Shown piece after piece: positions 54,828 to 63,737 of a stretch of 64,000 bases of DNA. The notes under the pieces were generated by a model that saw nothing but the letters and a program-made list of their open reading frames with translations, was not told the DNA's origin and searched no databases. Origin of the DNA: Candidatus Gastranaerophilales bacterium (GTDB taxonomy: Bacteria; Cyanobacteriota; Vampirovibrionia; Gastranaerophilales; Gastranaerophilaceae); NCBI GenBank assembly GCA_944322755.1, contig CALUPY010000001.1, forward strand, positions 1-64,000. Reading direction: 5' to 3'. Within the stretch, counting starts at the first letter, position 1. The number at the start of each line of letters is the position of its first letter. The position numbers and the translations under genes are program-made.

Positions 54828-55867
54828 TTCAAATTCTCCCTGATTTTCTGAGTAGAATGTTTTTTCAACTCCTCATACAATCCTTTTTCCTTTTCAGACA
54901 AATCTTTTGGCATTTCTATTTTTACAGTGACTATTTCATCGCCTGTAATCCCCTTTTTTTCATCTTTCAATCCCTGACCTGATATCCGGAATTTTTGACC
55001 GGAGGTAGTAAGCGGAGGAATTTTCATAGATATATTCCCTGACACGGAAGGGATTTCTATATTAGCGCCGAGAGCCGCTTCGTAAGGTGTTATCGGAATT
55101 TCACAAAGAACATTAAGACCGTCAAACTTAAACAATTGATTGTCTTCTATTTCAATAGTAAGAAACAAATCTCCGTTTTTTCCACCGTTATAACCCTTAT
55201 CTCCTTCATTTGCAACTCGGATTTTCGAACCTTTTTTCACACCAGCAGGGATTTTTACATTTATACGTTTGTGAATAGAAATTTCTCCGGTACCTTTACA
55301 CATAGGACACTTTGCACCGTTAATAAACTTTCGTCCTTCGCATTTAGGACATTTCTCGGTATGCAGAACATTAACAGTTCTTGTCGTTCCGTTTATTGCT
55401 TCTTCGATTTTTATTGCTACAGTAAAATTTATATCTCTTCCGTTTTCAGGTTTTTGTTTTTTCTTGTGCTCTTTATTGGGATGTTCATTTTGAAACAATC
55501 CATCCATAATATTGTTAAAAATTTTTGAAAAAGAATCTTTATTTTCTGTTTTTTTCTGTCTCGGTTTTTCATTAGAAACAGAAGAATAAGCTTTATGAGC
55601 CTGAGTTCTGCTGGTTTCTGTATTTTGGGATTTTCTTCTGGAATATCCTCTCAGTGTATCATATTCTTTTCTTCTGTTTACATCCAAAAGAATCTCGTAT
55701 GCTTCTGTAATTTCTTTAAATTTTTCAATGCTTTCCTGCGTATTGTTGTTTACATCAGGATGATACTTTCTTGCCATTTTTCGGTAGGCAACTTTAATCT
55801 GCACCTCGTCAGTGTCCGGGGTGATACCAAGAATTTCATATAAATCTTTGTTCAAATATTCTTTCAA
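54824..55867 (-). CDS. DnaJ variant with a half zinc finger
   Basis: The 347-residue co-chaperone has a J domain with HPD at residues 36-38, then a linker and a C-terminal DnaJ substrate domain (VKIPAGVKKGSKIRVANEGDKG). Ordinary DnaJ has four CxxCxGxG motifs binding two zinc ions; here only two remain (Cys173, Cys176, Cys187, Cys190), enough for one site. It starts with TTG at 55865-55867 after AAGGAT. It stimulates the Hsp70 partner DnaK, which is not in the window. Confidence 0.88.
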   Translation of the reverse strand: MKEYLNKDLYEILGITPDTDEVQIKVAYRKMARKYHPDVNNNTQESIEKFKEITEAYEILLDVNRRKEYDTLRGYSRRKSQNTETSRTQAHKAYSSVSNEKPRQKKTENKDSFSKIFNNIMDGLFQNEHPNKEHKKKQKPENGRDINFTVAIKIEEAINGTTRTVNVLHTEKCPKCEGRKFINGAKCPMCKGTGEISIHKRINVKIPAGVKKGSKIRVANEGDKGYNGGKNGDLFLTIEIEDNQLFKFDGLNVLCEIPITPYEAALGANIEIPSVSGNISMKIPPLTTSGQKFRISGQGLKDEKKGITGDEIVTVKIEMPKDLSEKEKGLYEELKKHSTQKIRENLK

Positions 55868-55879
55868 TGTTAATAATCC

Positions 55880-57061
55880 TTATATGGCAAGTTTAATGTC
55901 ATTTTTAGAAATTTCAACATGTTCTTTAATTAATTTCGGAATATTTTCTATTTCTTCAAAATTAATATCCGCCCTTAATGAAATTCTAATTCTTGATGAG
56001 TTTAAAGCAACCGTCGGATGGCGTATCGGCAGAAGGTAGTATCCTGCATCGATTAATTTGTTGGCGCAGTTCTGCGCATTTTCATTACATCCGAGAATAA
56101 CAGGCACTATATGGCTTGTGCCAATATATGGCAGACCGTATTCTTTTAAAACTCCTCTGAATTTTTCTGCAGTCTTTATCAAATTTGTCCTTTGCGAAGA
56201 CATATTTGGTAAAATCTCCGTGATAACATAATAGGTAAAAGCAATGTTTATTTCCGGCAGTGCTGTAGAAAAAATCAGTGAACGGGATTTATTTATAAGG
56301 TAATCAATTAGAACTCCGTCGCCTGTACAAAATGCTCCCATCGATGCAATAGATTTTCCAAATGTTCCAACTACTAAATCAATATCAGCTATTGCACAGG
56401 CATCTTCAGCAGCACCCAATGCATTTTTTCCGTAAACCCCGACCGCATGCGCCTCATCAATAACAAGAAATGCATTATATCTATTCTTTAATTCTATTAA
56501 TCTTTTAAAATCACAAAAATCACCATCCATGCTGAATAGTGATTCAGAAACAATTATTGCATTCCTATATTCGCTTCTGTGTTTTTCAAGAAGTTCTTCA
56601 AGATGATTATAATCAAGATGTTTATATCTGAACATTTTAGCTTCAGAAAGTTTTATACCGTCTAGAATGCTCGCATGATTAAGCTTGTCCGAAAACACAA
56701 CATCTTTTCTGTCTAAAAGCGCTGACATTATCCCGACATTGGCATGGTATCCGCTGTTAAAGAGAAGTGCCTTCTCTTTTTTATAAAGACATGCCAATAG
56801 AGATTCAAGCTCATGATAAATACAAGAATTGCCTGTAAGCAGTCTGGAAGAAGCAGACCCCAAAGAAAAACTGCAATCTTTTAAAAAAGAATTTATAACC
56901 TCTCTGTTCTCTGCTAATCCCAAATAATCATTCGACGAAAGGTTAAGATAAGTTTTATTGTCTATGTCAATATATTTTCCATGTTTTTTTATCGGATTGA
57001 TATTACGATGAAGAGAGTTTTCTTTTAGTTCAGCCAGAATTTTTTTGTAATTATCATACAT
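55880..57061 (-). CDS. bioF: BioF-like alpha-oxoamine synthase
   Basis: The 393-residue PLP enzyme of the AONS/KBL family has the Schiff-base Lys236 in FGKSIASMG, Asp202 and His205 in IDEAHAVG, His129 in LNHAS and the glycine-rich LGSASSRLLTGN. It is probably BioF (8-amino-7-oxononanoate synthase, biotin pathway); 2-amino-3-ketobutyrate ligase and other oxoamine synthases look alike. A biotin cluster is not visible and no BirA operator is clear. AAGGC precedes the ATG. Confidence 0.85.
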   Translation of the reverse strand: MYDNYKKILAELKENSLHRNINPIKKHGKYIDIDNKTYLNLSSNDYLGLAENREVINSFLKDCSFSLGSASSRLLTGNSCIYHELESLLACLYKKEKALLFNSGYHANVGIMSALLDRKDVVFSDKLNHASILDGIKLSEAKMFRYKHLDYNHLEELLEKHRSEYRNAIIVSESLFSMDGDFCDFKRLIELKNRYNAFLVIDEAHAVGVYGKNALGAAEDACAIADIDLVVGTFGKSIASMGAFCTGDGVLIDYLINKSRSLIFSTALPEINIAFTYYVITEILPNMSSQRTNLIKTAEKFRGVLKEYGLPYIGTSHIVPVILGCNENAQNCANKLIDAGYYLLPIRHPTVALNSSRIRISLRADINFEEIENIPKLIKEHVEISKNDIKLAI

Positions 57062-57116
57062 GCCTTTTGGATTTTCCTTTTGGTGATGTGTCTAATATTT
57101 ATAATACTACCAATAT

Positions 57117-57180
57117 ATCTTTATATCATTACCTGGTGAAAACCCTTGTAAATTCTACATCTTTACATGGATATAAAGAT
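57117..57180. promoter_or_regulatory. Eleven-base inverted repeat between bioF and the HEAT gene
   Basis: ATCTTTATATC at 57117-57127 and its reverse complement GATATAAAGAT at 57170-57180 flank a 42-base centre. Inside it a second pair, TTGTAAA (57146-57152) and TTTACA (57162-57167), is inverted. This may be an operator shared by the divergent genes. Confidence 0.4.
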
Positions 57181-57256
57181 TTTATAAGGAAATCCTGATT
57201 TGAAAAATATTCAGATTATAATGAGTACATCGATAATAAAGAATGGAGAAAGAAAA

Positions 57257-57550
57257 ATGCACGCAGACGCTATTAAACATTTTTTAACACAACTTGAAAA
57301 TGCTGACAATAAAAGCAAAAATGAAATAGAAAATATTCTGGTAAATATTGGTTCAGCAGCAGTACCTGTTCTCGTCGAAGAACTTCAGTGTGTAAAAGGT
57401 GTTGTAAGAGGCGTTGTTGCTATGAGTTTAATAAGAATCGGCGAACCCTCTGTAGAATGTTTGAAAAAAGTCGCTGAACAAAATAAAGATTTTGAATGGG
57501 TTGCTAAATATCTCATTTCCGAAATTAAAGCAGATCGCAAAGCTGCTTAA
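57257..57550 (+). CDS. Small HEAT-repeat-like protein
   Basis: The 97-residue product is from ATG 57257, chosen because GGAGA at 57245-57249 fits it (a TTG at 57200 is the longer alternative). Helical repeats of the HEAT/PBS-lyase type are visible: ENILVNIGSAAVPVLVEELQ and VRGVVAMSLIRIGEPSVECLKKVA. Such modules bind proteins or phycobilin-type lyases in Cyanobacteria; here a scaffold role is more likely. A terminator follows at 57611. Confidence 0.75.
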   Translation: MHADAIKHFLTQLENADNKSKNEIENILVNIGSAAVPVLVEELQCVKGVVRGVVAMSLIRIGEPSVECLKKVAEQNKDFEWVAKYLISEIKADRKAA

Positions 57551-57610
57551 TCAAATTTTGCACAAGTTAGAGAGAATAAAGCGGCTCATATGTATAGCCG
57601 AAATTAATAA

Positions 57611-57643
57611 AAAGACCGCATAAAAATTTAAGCGGTCTTTTTT
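57611..57643 (+). terminator. Terminator of the HEAT-like gene
   Basis: AAAGACCGC (57611-57619) pairs with GCGGTCTTT (57632-57640), then TTT. Confidence 0.85.
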
Positions 57644-57686
57644 ATTTTTCTTTATTTTATTTTTCTTTGTTGATATCTTGATGTCC

Positions 57687-58751
57687 TTACAATGCAGTTC
57701 CCATAGGTGCTGCCGAATTCGCAATCATATCCGATACAATGTACACGATATATACAAGATAGAATGCACCGCAATACAACAACATTCTCGGACAGAACTT
57801 TTTATCTTTATACAAATCAATAAAGATAATGATTGTTGAAATATAAACAAGTCCGATATTTACAAGTGATTCCATACCAAAAACCCAAGGAGTCAAAAGT
57901 ATGCCTATAGCCGTAGGTATACAGCTTTGAAACACCATCGCACCTGTGATATTACCGAGTGCCAGAGTATCTTTTGACTGGCTTATCCAGAGTACACTGT
58001 TAAACTTCTCCGGTAGTTCTGTTGCAATAGGAGCTAGGATAAGACTTAAAATAAGCGGATTAATTGAAAAAACGTGGGCAAAGAATTTTATCTGCTCTAC
58101 AAAGAAGTGTGAAAATACTATCAACGCAGCTACTGATACAATTGCCTGAATCCATATAAGAAATATATTGTAACATCCGCCAAACAGTCTGGAACAAAGT
58201 AAATCATCAAGCTCTGCATGTTCGCAGCTTGCAGCATGAGAACAGTTCAGGGTTCTGTATACATAAAACAGGTAATAACCTATTAATGCAGCAGCAATTA
58301 TATATCTCAAAGGCTGTACAGGAATAAAAGCGGCAACTATAGCAAGTGTATAACTGATAAAAAAGAACTTTAAGTCTCTGAACATGACAGTATAGTTTGC
58401 GTTCATTTCCCGTTCTCTTTTTTTCATCTTTGAAAAAATGATTACAGCCAATCCGGTAACGAACATAGCCAATGTTGAAAGCAGAAACGGTGCACCAAGA
58501 ATTGCCCCTATACCGATTTCTTTTCCTGCTTCAATATCAGATCCGACAAGATAAGCCCCAATAATAGCAACAAGCGGTACAATTGTTTCAGGAAGTGCGG
58601 TTCCAACTGCAGCAAGTATACTGCCTACTGCTCCTTCATTAAGTTTGTAAGCTTTGCCCATGTGTTCCACTGCATTTGTAAAAACAACACAGCAGCCTAC
58701 GATAAGCAGCAAGTTGAGAATTGTCAGAATTAAATGTAAAATTTGTTCCAT
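57687..58751 (-). CDS. CaCA-family cation/Ca2+ antiporter-like protein
   Basis: The 354-residue membrane protein has about ten hydrophobic helices and two inverted alpha repeats: GSILAAVGTALPETIVP near residue 42 and LILAPIATELPEKFNS near 239. Both carry the acidic residue typical of sodium/calcium exchangers (TALPE and TELPE). A cytoplasmic His/Cys-rich loop (CSHAASCEHAE) lies between halves. The protein probably exchanges Na+ or H+ for Ca2+ or another divalent ion. Ribosome binding site weak. Confidence 0.88.
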   Translation of the reverse strand: MEQILHLILTILNLLLIVGCCVVFTNAVEHMGKAYKLNEGAVGSILAAVGTALPETIVPLVAIIGAYLVGSDIEAGKEIGIGAILGAPFLLSTLAMFVTGLAVIIFSKMKKREREMNANYTVMFRDLKFFFISYTLAIVAAFIPVQPLRYIIAAALIGYYLFYVYRTLNCSHAASCEHAELDDLLCSRLFGGCYNIFLIWIQAIVSVAALIVFSHFFVEQIKFFAHVFSINPLILSLILAPIATELPEKFNSVLWISQSKDTLALGNITGAMVFQSCIPTAIGILLTPWVFGMESLVNIGLVYISTIIIFIDLYKDKKFCPRMLLYCGAFYLVYIVYIVSDMIANSAAPMGTAL

Positions 58752-58833
58752 TTTTCCGTCTTTCTATTTGTTCTACTATTTTTAAATTTTTGATTTATAA
58801 TATACCAATAAGTTAAATTAAAGACTAAAATCT

Positions 58834-59796
58834 ATGAACTATCAAGACTTTACAAAAAATATCGTCGAGGCGGATGATATCGTTATATTTTCACATGTTA
58901 ACCCGGATGGTGATACATTGGGCAGCATGGTTGCTTTATATCAGATAATAAAAAACAATTATAAAAAAGAGCCTGTAATGGTAGTGGCCGGAGACATACC
59001 GGATATTTACAAATTTCTGCCTGATATAAGCAAAGCAGTAACCTTTGATAAAATTTCCAAAGATAAAGTATTTTCACTTGCTATTGCCATAGATATTGCA
59101 GCAAAAGACAGAATGGGAATGGGCACAGCTATATTTGACCGCGCAAAAGTCAAAATGAATATTGACCATCATAAAACAAATAACGGCTTTGGCGATTATT
59201 CACTAATACGACCGGAGGCGTGTTCAGCCGGAGAGATACTTTTTGATATGTTTGAAGAGCTCGGACTCAGTATTAATAAAGAAATTGCGGATTCTTTGTA
59301 TACATCCATAGTAACTGATACAGGCGGATTCAGATTTGAAAACACGACAGCAAAAACTTTTCAAATTGCATCAAAACTCGTAGAGTACGGCGTGCATGCC
59401 GGAGAAATCGCCAGATACTGTTTTGAATCCAAACCAAAGCCTATGGTTTTATTACAGGCAAATGCACTTATGAATGCAGAATTTTTAGAAAATGAAAAAA
59501 TTGCATATACCTGTATAACAATTGCAGATATGGCTCAATTGCACGCAAAAGAAGATTACACAGAAGGTATAGTTGGAGCTTTAAGACAGATAAAAACTAC
59601 TGAAGTTGCTGCTGTATTAAAAGAAGTTACATCCCAGAGTACCAAGGTAAGCCTCAGAAGCAAACATGTTGATGTCAGTAAAATTGCTGCGGCATTTAAC
59701 GGCGGAGGACATGCCTTTGCTGCCGGATGTACTATTCAAAAACCTATACAAATAGCAAAAGATAAACTGATTGAAGAGATAAAAAAATACCTATGA
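58834..59796 (+). CDS. nrnA: DHH-family phosphoesterase, NrnA-like
   Basis: The 320-residue protein has the DHH motif set: HVNPDGD (His21, Asp25, Asp27), DHH at residues 111-113, and the C-terminal DHHA1 domain with FNGGGHAFAAG. NrnA degrades nanoRNA, pAp and linear pGpG from c-di-GMP hydrolysis, which links it to the HD-GYP proteins here. There is no good ribosome binding site. The stop overlaps the next gene (ATGA). Confidence 0.93.
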   Translation: MNYQDFTKNIVEADDIVIFSHVNPDGDTLGSMVALYQIIKNNYKKEPVMVVAGDIPDIYKFLPDISKAVTFDKISKDKVFSLAIAIDIAAKDRMGMGTAIFDRAKVKMNIDHHKTNNGFGDYSLIRPEACSAGEILFDMFEELGLSINKEIADSLYTSIVTDTGGFRFENTTAKTFQIASKLVEYGVHAGEIARYCFESKPKPMVLLQANALMNAEFLENEKIAYTCITIADMAQLHAKEDYTEGIVGALRQIKTTEVAAVLKEVTSQSTKVSLRSKHVDVSKIAAAFNGGGHAFAAGCTIQKPIQIAKDKLIEEIKKYL

Positions 59797-60668
59797 AGTT
59801 TATAAATATTTTTGAAATTGTAAAAAAATATATGACAAACCTGATTAATCGTATTATTATTGACGATTTTCTGGGAATGGCTGCAGAAATGGGATTCTGG
59901 TTCGCTATCGGAATTTTCCCGTTTATGTTGTTTTTAATGGCAATGTTTGGATGGCTTGGAAAAAAATCCCTGATTCTGCCAATACTTCATTTTCTTGATA
60001 CAGTTGCCCCCACTGATTCGGTAAACCTCATAAAAGAGGTACTGGAAGAAGTTATGATTTTTCAAAACGGAGGTATCATTGCAGTGATAGGTTTCTTTGT
60101 CACTGTTGCCCTTGCCTCAAATGCAATTTTCGTTATTATAAAAGGTCTAAACAGAGCACTTGGCATAGAAGAAAGAAGAAATCTTTTAACCACCAGGGCT
60201 TTGTCTGTATCAATGGTTTTTGTAAATGCCTTTATTTTATTTCTAAGTGTAAATTTAATTATCTTCGGTAAAGTTATATTTGCATTTTTGCTTAATTTCA
60301 TCAACTTCTCCGCGAATTTTGTAAATATTGTACTTATCACAAGATGGCCTGTTACCTTCCTTGCGCTTTATGTTATGGCATTTTTAAACTACTACATCCT
60401 GCCTGCATGGGAAGGAAATGACAAATTCAAAGGAAAGAGTGCACTTCCAGGAACTCTATTCTTCTGCATATGCTGGCTGCTTGGTTCTTGGTGCTTTTCC
60501 ATTTATATTAACAATTTACATACATACAACAGAGTATACGGCTCTATAGGGGCTTTTGCAATGCTTATGGTCTGGCTTTATTACACCTCTTTAATTATGT
60601 TAATAGGCGGAGAAATAAATTCACAGGTTTACAACAAAAGTATCGGAAAAACCGCAAAAAATAGTTAA
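59793..60668 (+). CDS. YihY/BrkB-family membrane protein
   Basis: The 291-residue polytopic protein with about six transmembrane helices is of the YihY/BrkB (UPF0761) family. Recognisable parts are DDFLGMAAEMGFWFAIGIFPF near the start and the C-terminal YGSIGAFAMLMVWLYYTSLIMLIGGEINSQ. Function unclear (once annotated RNase BN). It is translationally coupled to nrnA by a four-base overlap. Confidence 0.9.
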   Translation: MKFINIFEIVKKYMTNLINRIIIDDFLGMAAEMGFWFAIGIFPFMLFLMAMFGWLGKKSLILPILHFLDTVAPTDSVNLIKEVLEEVMIFQNGGIIAVIGFFVTVALASNAIFVIIKGLNRALGIEERRNLLTTRALSVSMVFVNAFILFLSVNLIIFGKVIFAFLLNFINFSANFVNIVLITRWPVTFLALYVMAFLNYYILPAWEGNDKFKGKSALPGTLFFCICWLLGSWCFSIYINNLHTYNRVYGSIGAFAMLMVWLYYTSLIMLIGGEINSQVYNKSIGKTAKNS

Positions 60669-60688
60669 CTGTCAGTTCTTTAAATCAG

Positions 60689-61462
60689 TTACTTCAATAC
60701 AGAGCCTATCCAGTTAGCGATATCAGAAGCCATAGACGGGTTTGCTTTTAACATTAACATGCCTGCACCGCCTATGGGATATATTTTTTCATCATATTTA
60801 CCCTGTGCAAATTTTTTCAGTTCAGATATCTGGTTAAAAGAATAATTATCCCTTTTGCTCGCAATAGCCATAATAGGTGTCGAACCGAGATTTGTCATTG
60901 CTATCGGTGTATAAAGACCTTTAAATTTTAAAGACGCAGAAATGAGAACTATGCCTTTTGGTTTTACTTTCATTTTTTCAGCCGCAAGAATAGCAGTGTT
61001 TGCTCCTATATCTGCCCCGACAATAACATAATCCTGAGCTGAAATATTTTTGTATGCATAAAGAACATAGCTGATTAATTCTATTACATCTGTCGGATAT
61101 TTAGAAAACTGCAAATCCGAGTATTTTGTCCAATAGTGTATACGAAAGTTTGAATCATACAGACTTTGTCCATGACCTCTAAGGTCAACAAGCAAAACAG
61201 CATACCCTTTGTCATTTAAAAGCTTAGGCAGTGATGTCCAGTAAGAACTTGAATACCCAAGGGAATGCAGTAAAATAACAACAGGATACGTTGTTTTTTT
61301 CACTTTTGGATACAAAATTTTTGATTTTATAATAAAACTGTCTTTAGTTTCATAGGTCAGAGTTAGTGTGCTTTTCTGCTTTTTGGGCGCAGCATTTGCG
61401 CCTGCCGGTACAAGCAGAAAGGCTGTTATTATAAAATATATAACAAATTTTTTCATTTTCAC
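60689..61462 (-). CDS. Exported alpha/beta hydrolase-fold protein with altered triad
   Basis: The 257-residue protein has a signal peptide (about 1-25) and an alpha/beta hydrolase fold (VVILLHSLGYSSSYW, LLVDLRGHGQS). The nucleophile elbow reads GADIG with Asp151 instead of Ser, and the position where the catalytic His should fall reads GGAGMLML with no His. Asp205 (SKRD) is a plausible acid. Either it uses Asp like dehalogenases and lost the His, or it is a non-enzymatic binding protein. It starts at GTG, with AAGGA 11 bases before. Confidence 0.8.
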   Translation of the reverse strand: MKMKKFVIYFIITAFLLVPAGANAAPKKQKSTLTLTYETKDSFIIKSKILYPKVKKTTYPVVILLHSLGYSSSYWTSLPKLLNDKGYAVLLVDLRGHGQSLYDSNFRIHYWTKYSDLQFSKYPTDVIELISYVLYAYKNISAQDYVIVGADIGANTAILAAEKMKVKPKGIVLISASLKFKGLYTPIAMTNLGSTPIMAIASKRDNYSFNQISELKKFAQGKYDEKIYPIGGAGMLMLKANPSMASDIANWIGSVLK

Positions 61463-61489
61463 TCTGACTCAATTCCTTAAGGATATGTT

Positions 61490-62863
61490 CTATGCTTTAT
61501 TAAGTAAATTTACAAGTGAATTCACCAGCACAGGATCCCATTTTATTTCTGATTCCTGAGAAATTATTTCCAGTGCTTTTTGTTTTGACATTGCCAGTCT
61601 GTACGGACGATCTTCTGTCAGTGCACAGTACGCATCAGCTATGGCAATAATTCTTGAGCCAAGAGGAATACTGTGTCCCTTGAGACCTTCGGGTTCGCCT
61701 TTGCCGTCCCAGCGTTCTTTATGATAGTGGATATACGGAATGACCTCAGAAAGGAAGTTTATACTCATAAGCAAACTTACGCCGACATTCGGGTGGTTCT
61801 GCAATTTTTCCCACTCTTCTTTCGACAGCTCGCCTTTTTTATTGAACAATTCCGCAGGCAGGGTAATTTTACCTATATTCTGCAACAGACCTGCATAATA
61901 TATCAAATCTTTTGTCTTTTCATTGAGCTCTAAATAATTGCACAGCTCTTTAGCAAGATTAGCAACATTCTGGGAATGATTGTTGCTGTACCGGCTTTTT
62001 GCATCAACAGCTTTAGCAAGCATTTCAACAAACTGCTGCTGCTGCTCACCGAGATCACCGATAGTTGCAGTTAATTCCGCTCTTAAATGCTGCAGTTCAG
62101 AGCTTGAAATGATCTCATCAGTTATTGTTCTTCCGGTTTCCTCCGTAAGTTTTTGCAATAGCATTGAAGTTGCAAAGAGTCTTGCCGTTGTTTTTACAAG
62201 CATTACAAATTCCGACGACAAAGCTTTTGCTGTTTCGTTCTGTAATAAAACAACCCCGACTGATTCTGCGTTATTGTGCATAGGAATCGCAATAAACTCT
62301 GAATTTTCCAGATTACCTGTAGCAAGTTTTTGTAGAATCGCAGGAACCTGCCTTGCGGGTATAATTATAGTCTTTTTCTTTTCAAATGCTTCTGCAACAA
62401 AATTTTCATCATCTGCATTACAGCCGATTTTAAAAGAATATATATCATCGTCAAAGTCAACGGATGAACCAACAAGCACAATATCCTGTTCTTCCGATTT
62501 CAGACCTTTGGCATATTCTTCAGCCAAAAATATATGACATGCATCGATATCGAGCATCTGTACTATGGTTTTGGCAATAGAGTTGTATATTACGTAGTCT
62601 TCCTTGCTGCTAAAACCTAATACGCTCAGGGTATTGTTGATTGAATAAATTGAAATCAACTCTTTCAATTGCTTTTTAAGCCCGTCTGATTTGTCATTTG
62701 CATCATGTTTCTTGATTTTTTTTGCAAGCTCATCCGAAATAAGATGTTCTGTTAAAAAATCACCTAGATTTAGTGCAAAAATCTCTTCAAGAGGGTCTTC
62801 TCCCAAAAGCTCTGTGGTTCTCGCAAAGACTGAGACACCATTTTCCATTTTCTTTTCTGTCAT
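61490..62863 (-). CDS. GAF domain protein with degenerate HD-GYP
   Basis: This 457-residue protein has a GAF-like sensor domain (about residues 70-235) followed by a coiled segment and an HD-GYP domain (about 275-457). In the HD-GYP domain the metal-binding HD is QN (328-329, AGLLQNIGKI), the second His of the HHE triplet is Lys (YHKERW, residues 380-385), and GYP reads GEP (389-391). It therefore should not bind the metal pair and may be a c-di-GMP or protein sensor rather than a phosphodiesterase. AGGAAG precedes the ATG. Confidence 0.85.
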   Translation of the reverse strand: MTEKKMENGVSVFARTTELLGEDPLEEIFALNLGDFLTEHLISDELAKKIKKHDANDKSDGLKKQLKELISIYSINNTLSVLGFSSKEDYVIYNSIAKTIVQMLDIDACHIFLAEEYAKGLKSEEQDIVLVGSSVDFDDDIYSFKIGCNADDENFVAEAFEKKKTIIIPARQVPAILQKLATGNLENSEFIAIPMHNNAESVGVVLLQNETAKALSSEFVMLVKTTARLFATSMLLQKLTEETGRTITDEIISSSELQHLRAELTATIGDLGEQQQQFVEMLAKAVDAKSRYSNNHSQNVANLAKELCNYLELNEKTKDLIYYAGLLQNIGKITLPAELFNKKGELSKEEWEKLQNHPNVGVSLLMSINFLSEVIPYIHYHKERWDGKGEPEGLKGHSIPLGSRIIAIADAYCALTEDRPYRLAMSKQKALEIISQESEIKWDPVLVNSLVNLLNKA

Positions 62864-63005
62864 ACTTACTTCCTATTTGATTTCGTATTTTTATTATCGG
62901 CATAATTAGTCAAAAACTTTATAGACTTTTACAAAAATTTATACTTTTGTTTAAAAAAGTTTATAATTTAGTTTAAATTTTCATACTTTAGGTCATAATA
63001 AAATT

Positions 63006-63737
63006 ATGAGAATAGTTAAAAGGTTTTTACTTAGTATTACAGTGATGGCTGCAATACTAGCGAATTTTAATGTCTGTGAAGCAAAACAGACTATAATTAC
63101 TATTCCCTCATCTGACGTCCTGCCTGGAGGAGAGGTTATTCTTAAACAGTCTAACCGTTTTTCCACTTTCGGAAACGGAAAGTATGTTTCACTCACTCCG
63201 CAAGTTACAATAGGTACAGGTAAAGACACCGAAATATCAATTGGAGCAGGCACTAATATAGACTCAACAGAAACCAATGTAAGGCTTAACCTTGCAGCAA
63301 AAAAAGTCTTTAAGATAAATCGTGCAGCCAGACTTACAGTAGGGGGAGAAATAAACCCGTCTCTCACGGCAGGAGAAAAGCCTGAAAGTATGGTATTTTC
63401 ACATGGTTCGTATTTGATTAGAAAAACCAGAACGACTCTCACATCAGGTATGTATGTTTCCGGAGACCAGCGTCTGCCAAACCATACAGGCGTCATGCTG
63501 GGTATTGACCAGACAATTATACCTAACAAATTCAGGTTTGTTGCTGACTGGATGTCCAGAGGAGATTCAGGGTGTGCACTTGCGGCAGGCTTTAAGATTC
63601 GCCCTGAAGCTACTACATCTATCACAACAGCAGTTATTATCCCTAACAATCAAGAGGACAGAGTTGCTTTTTCTATATCAATTTCTAAATATATAGGAAG
63701 CATATTGCCGGAAAAGAAAGATAAGGAGCAGTTATGA
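63006..63737 (+). CDS. Exported beta-rich protein, unknown
   Basis: The 243-residue protein has a signal peptide (cut near residue 26). The rest is beta-strand-rich with alternating polar/hydrophobic pattern (VSLTPQVTIGTGKDTEISIGAG, RLTVGGEINPSLTAGEKPES, VAFSISISKYIG) and no long helix. The pattern suggests a small outer-membrane beta-barrel or adhesin. The promoter region has TATAAT at 62962-62967. It ends with an ATGA overlap with the following pentapeptide protein, and AAGGAG for that gene lies within its tail. Confidence 0.7.
   Translation: MRIVKRFLLSITVMAAILANFNVCEAKQTIITIPSSDVLPGGEVILKQSNRFSTFGNGKYVSLTPQVTIGTGKDTEISIGAGTNIDSTETNVRLNLAAKKVFKINRAARLTVGGEINPSLTAGEKPESMVFSHGSYLIRKTRTTLTSGMYVSGDQRLPNHTGVMLGIDQTIIPNKFRFVADWMSRGDSGCALAAGFKIRPEATTSITTAVIIPNNQEDRVAFSISISKYIGSILPEKKDKEQL

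Noticed and set aside
57146-57167. BirA operator upstream of bioF
   Set aside because: TTGTAAA and TTTACA are inverted but separated by nine bases instead of about 14-16, so the spacing is wrong.
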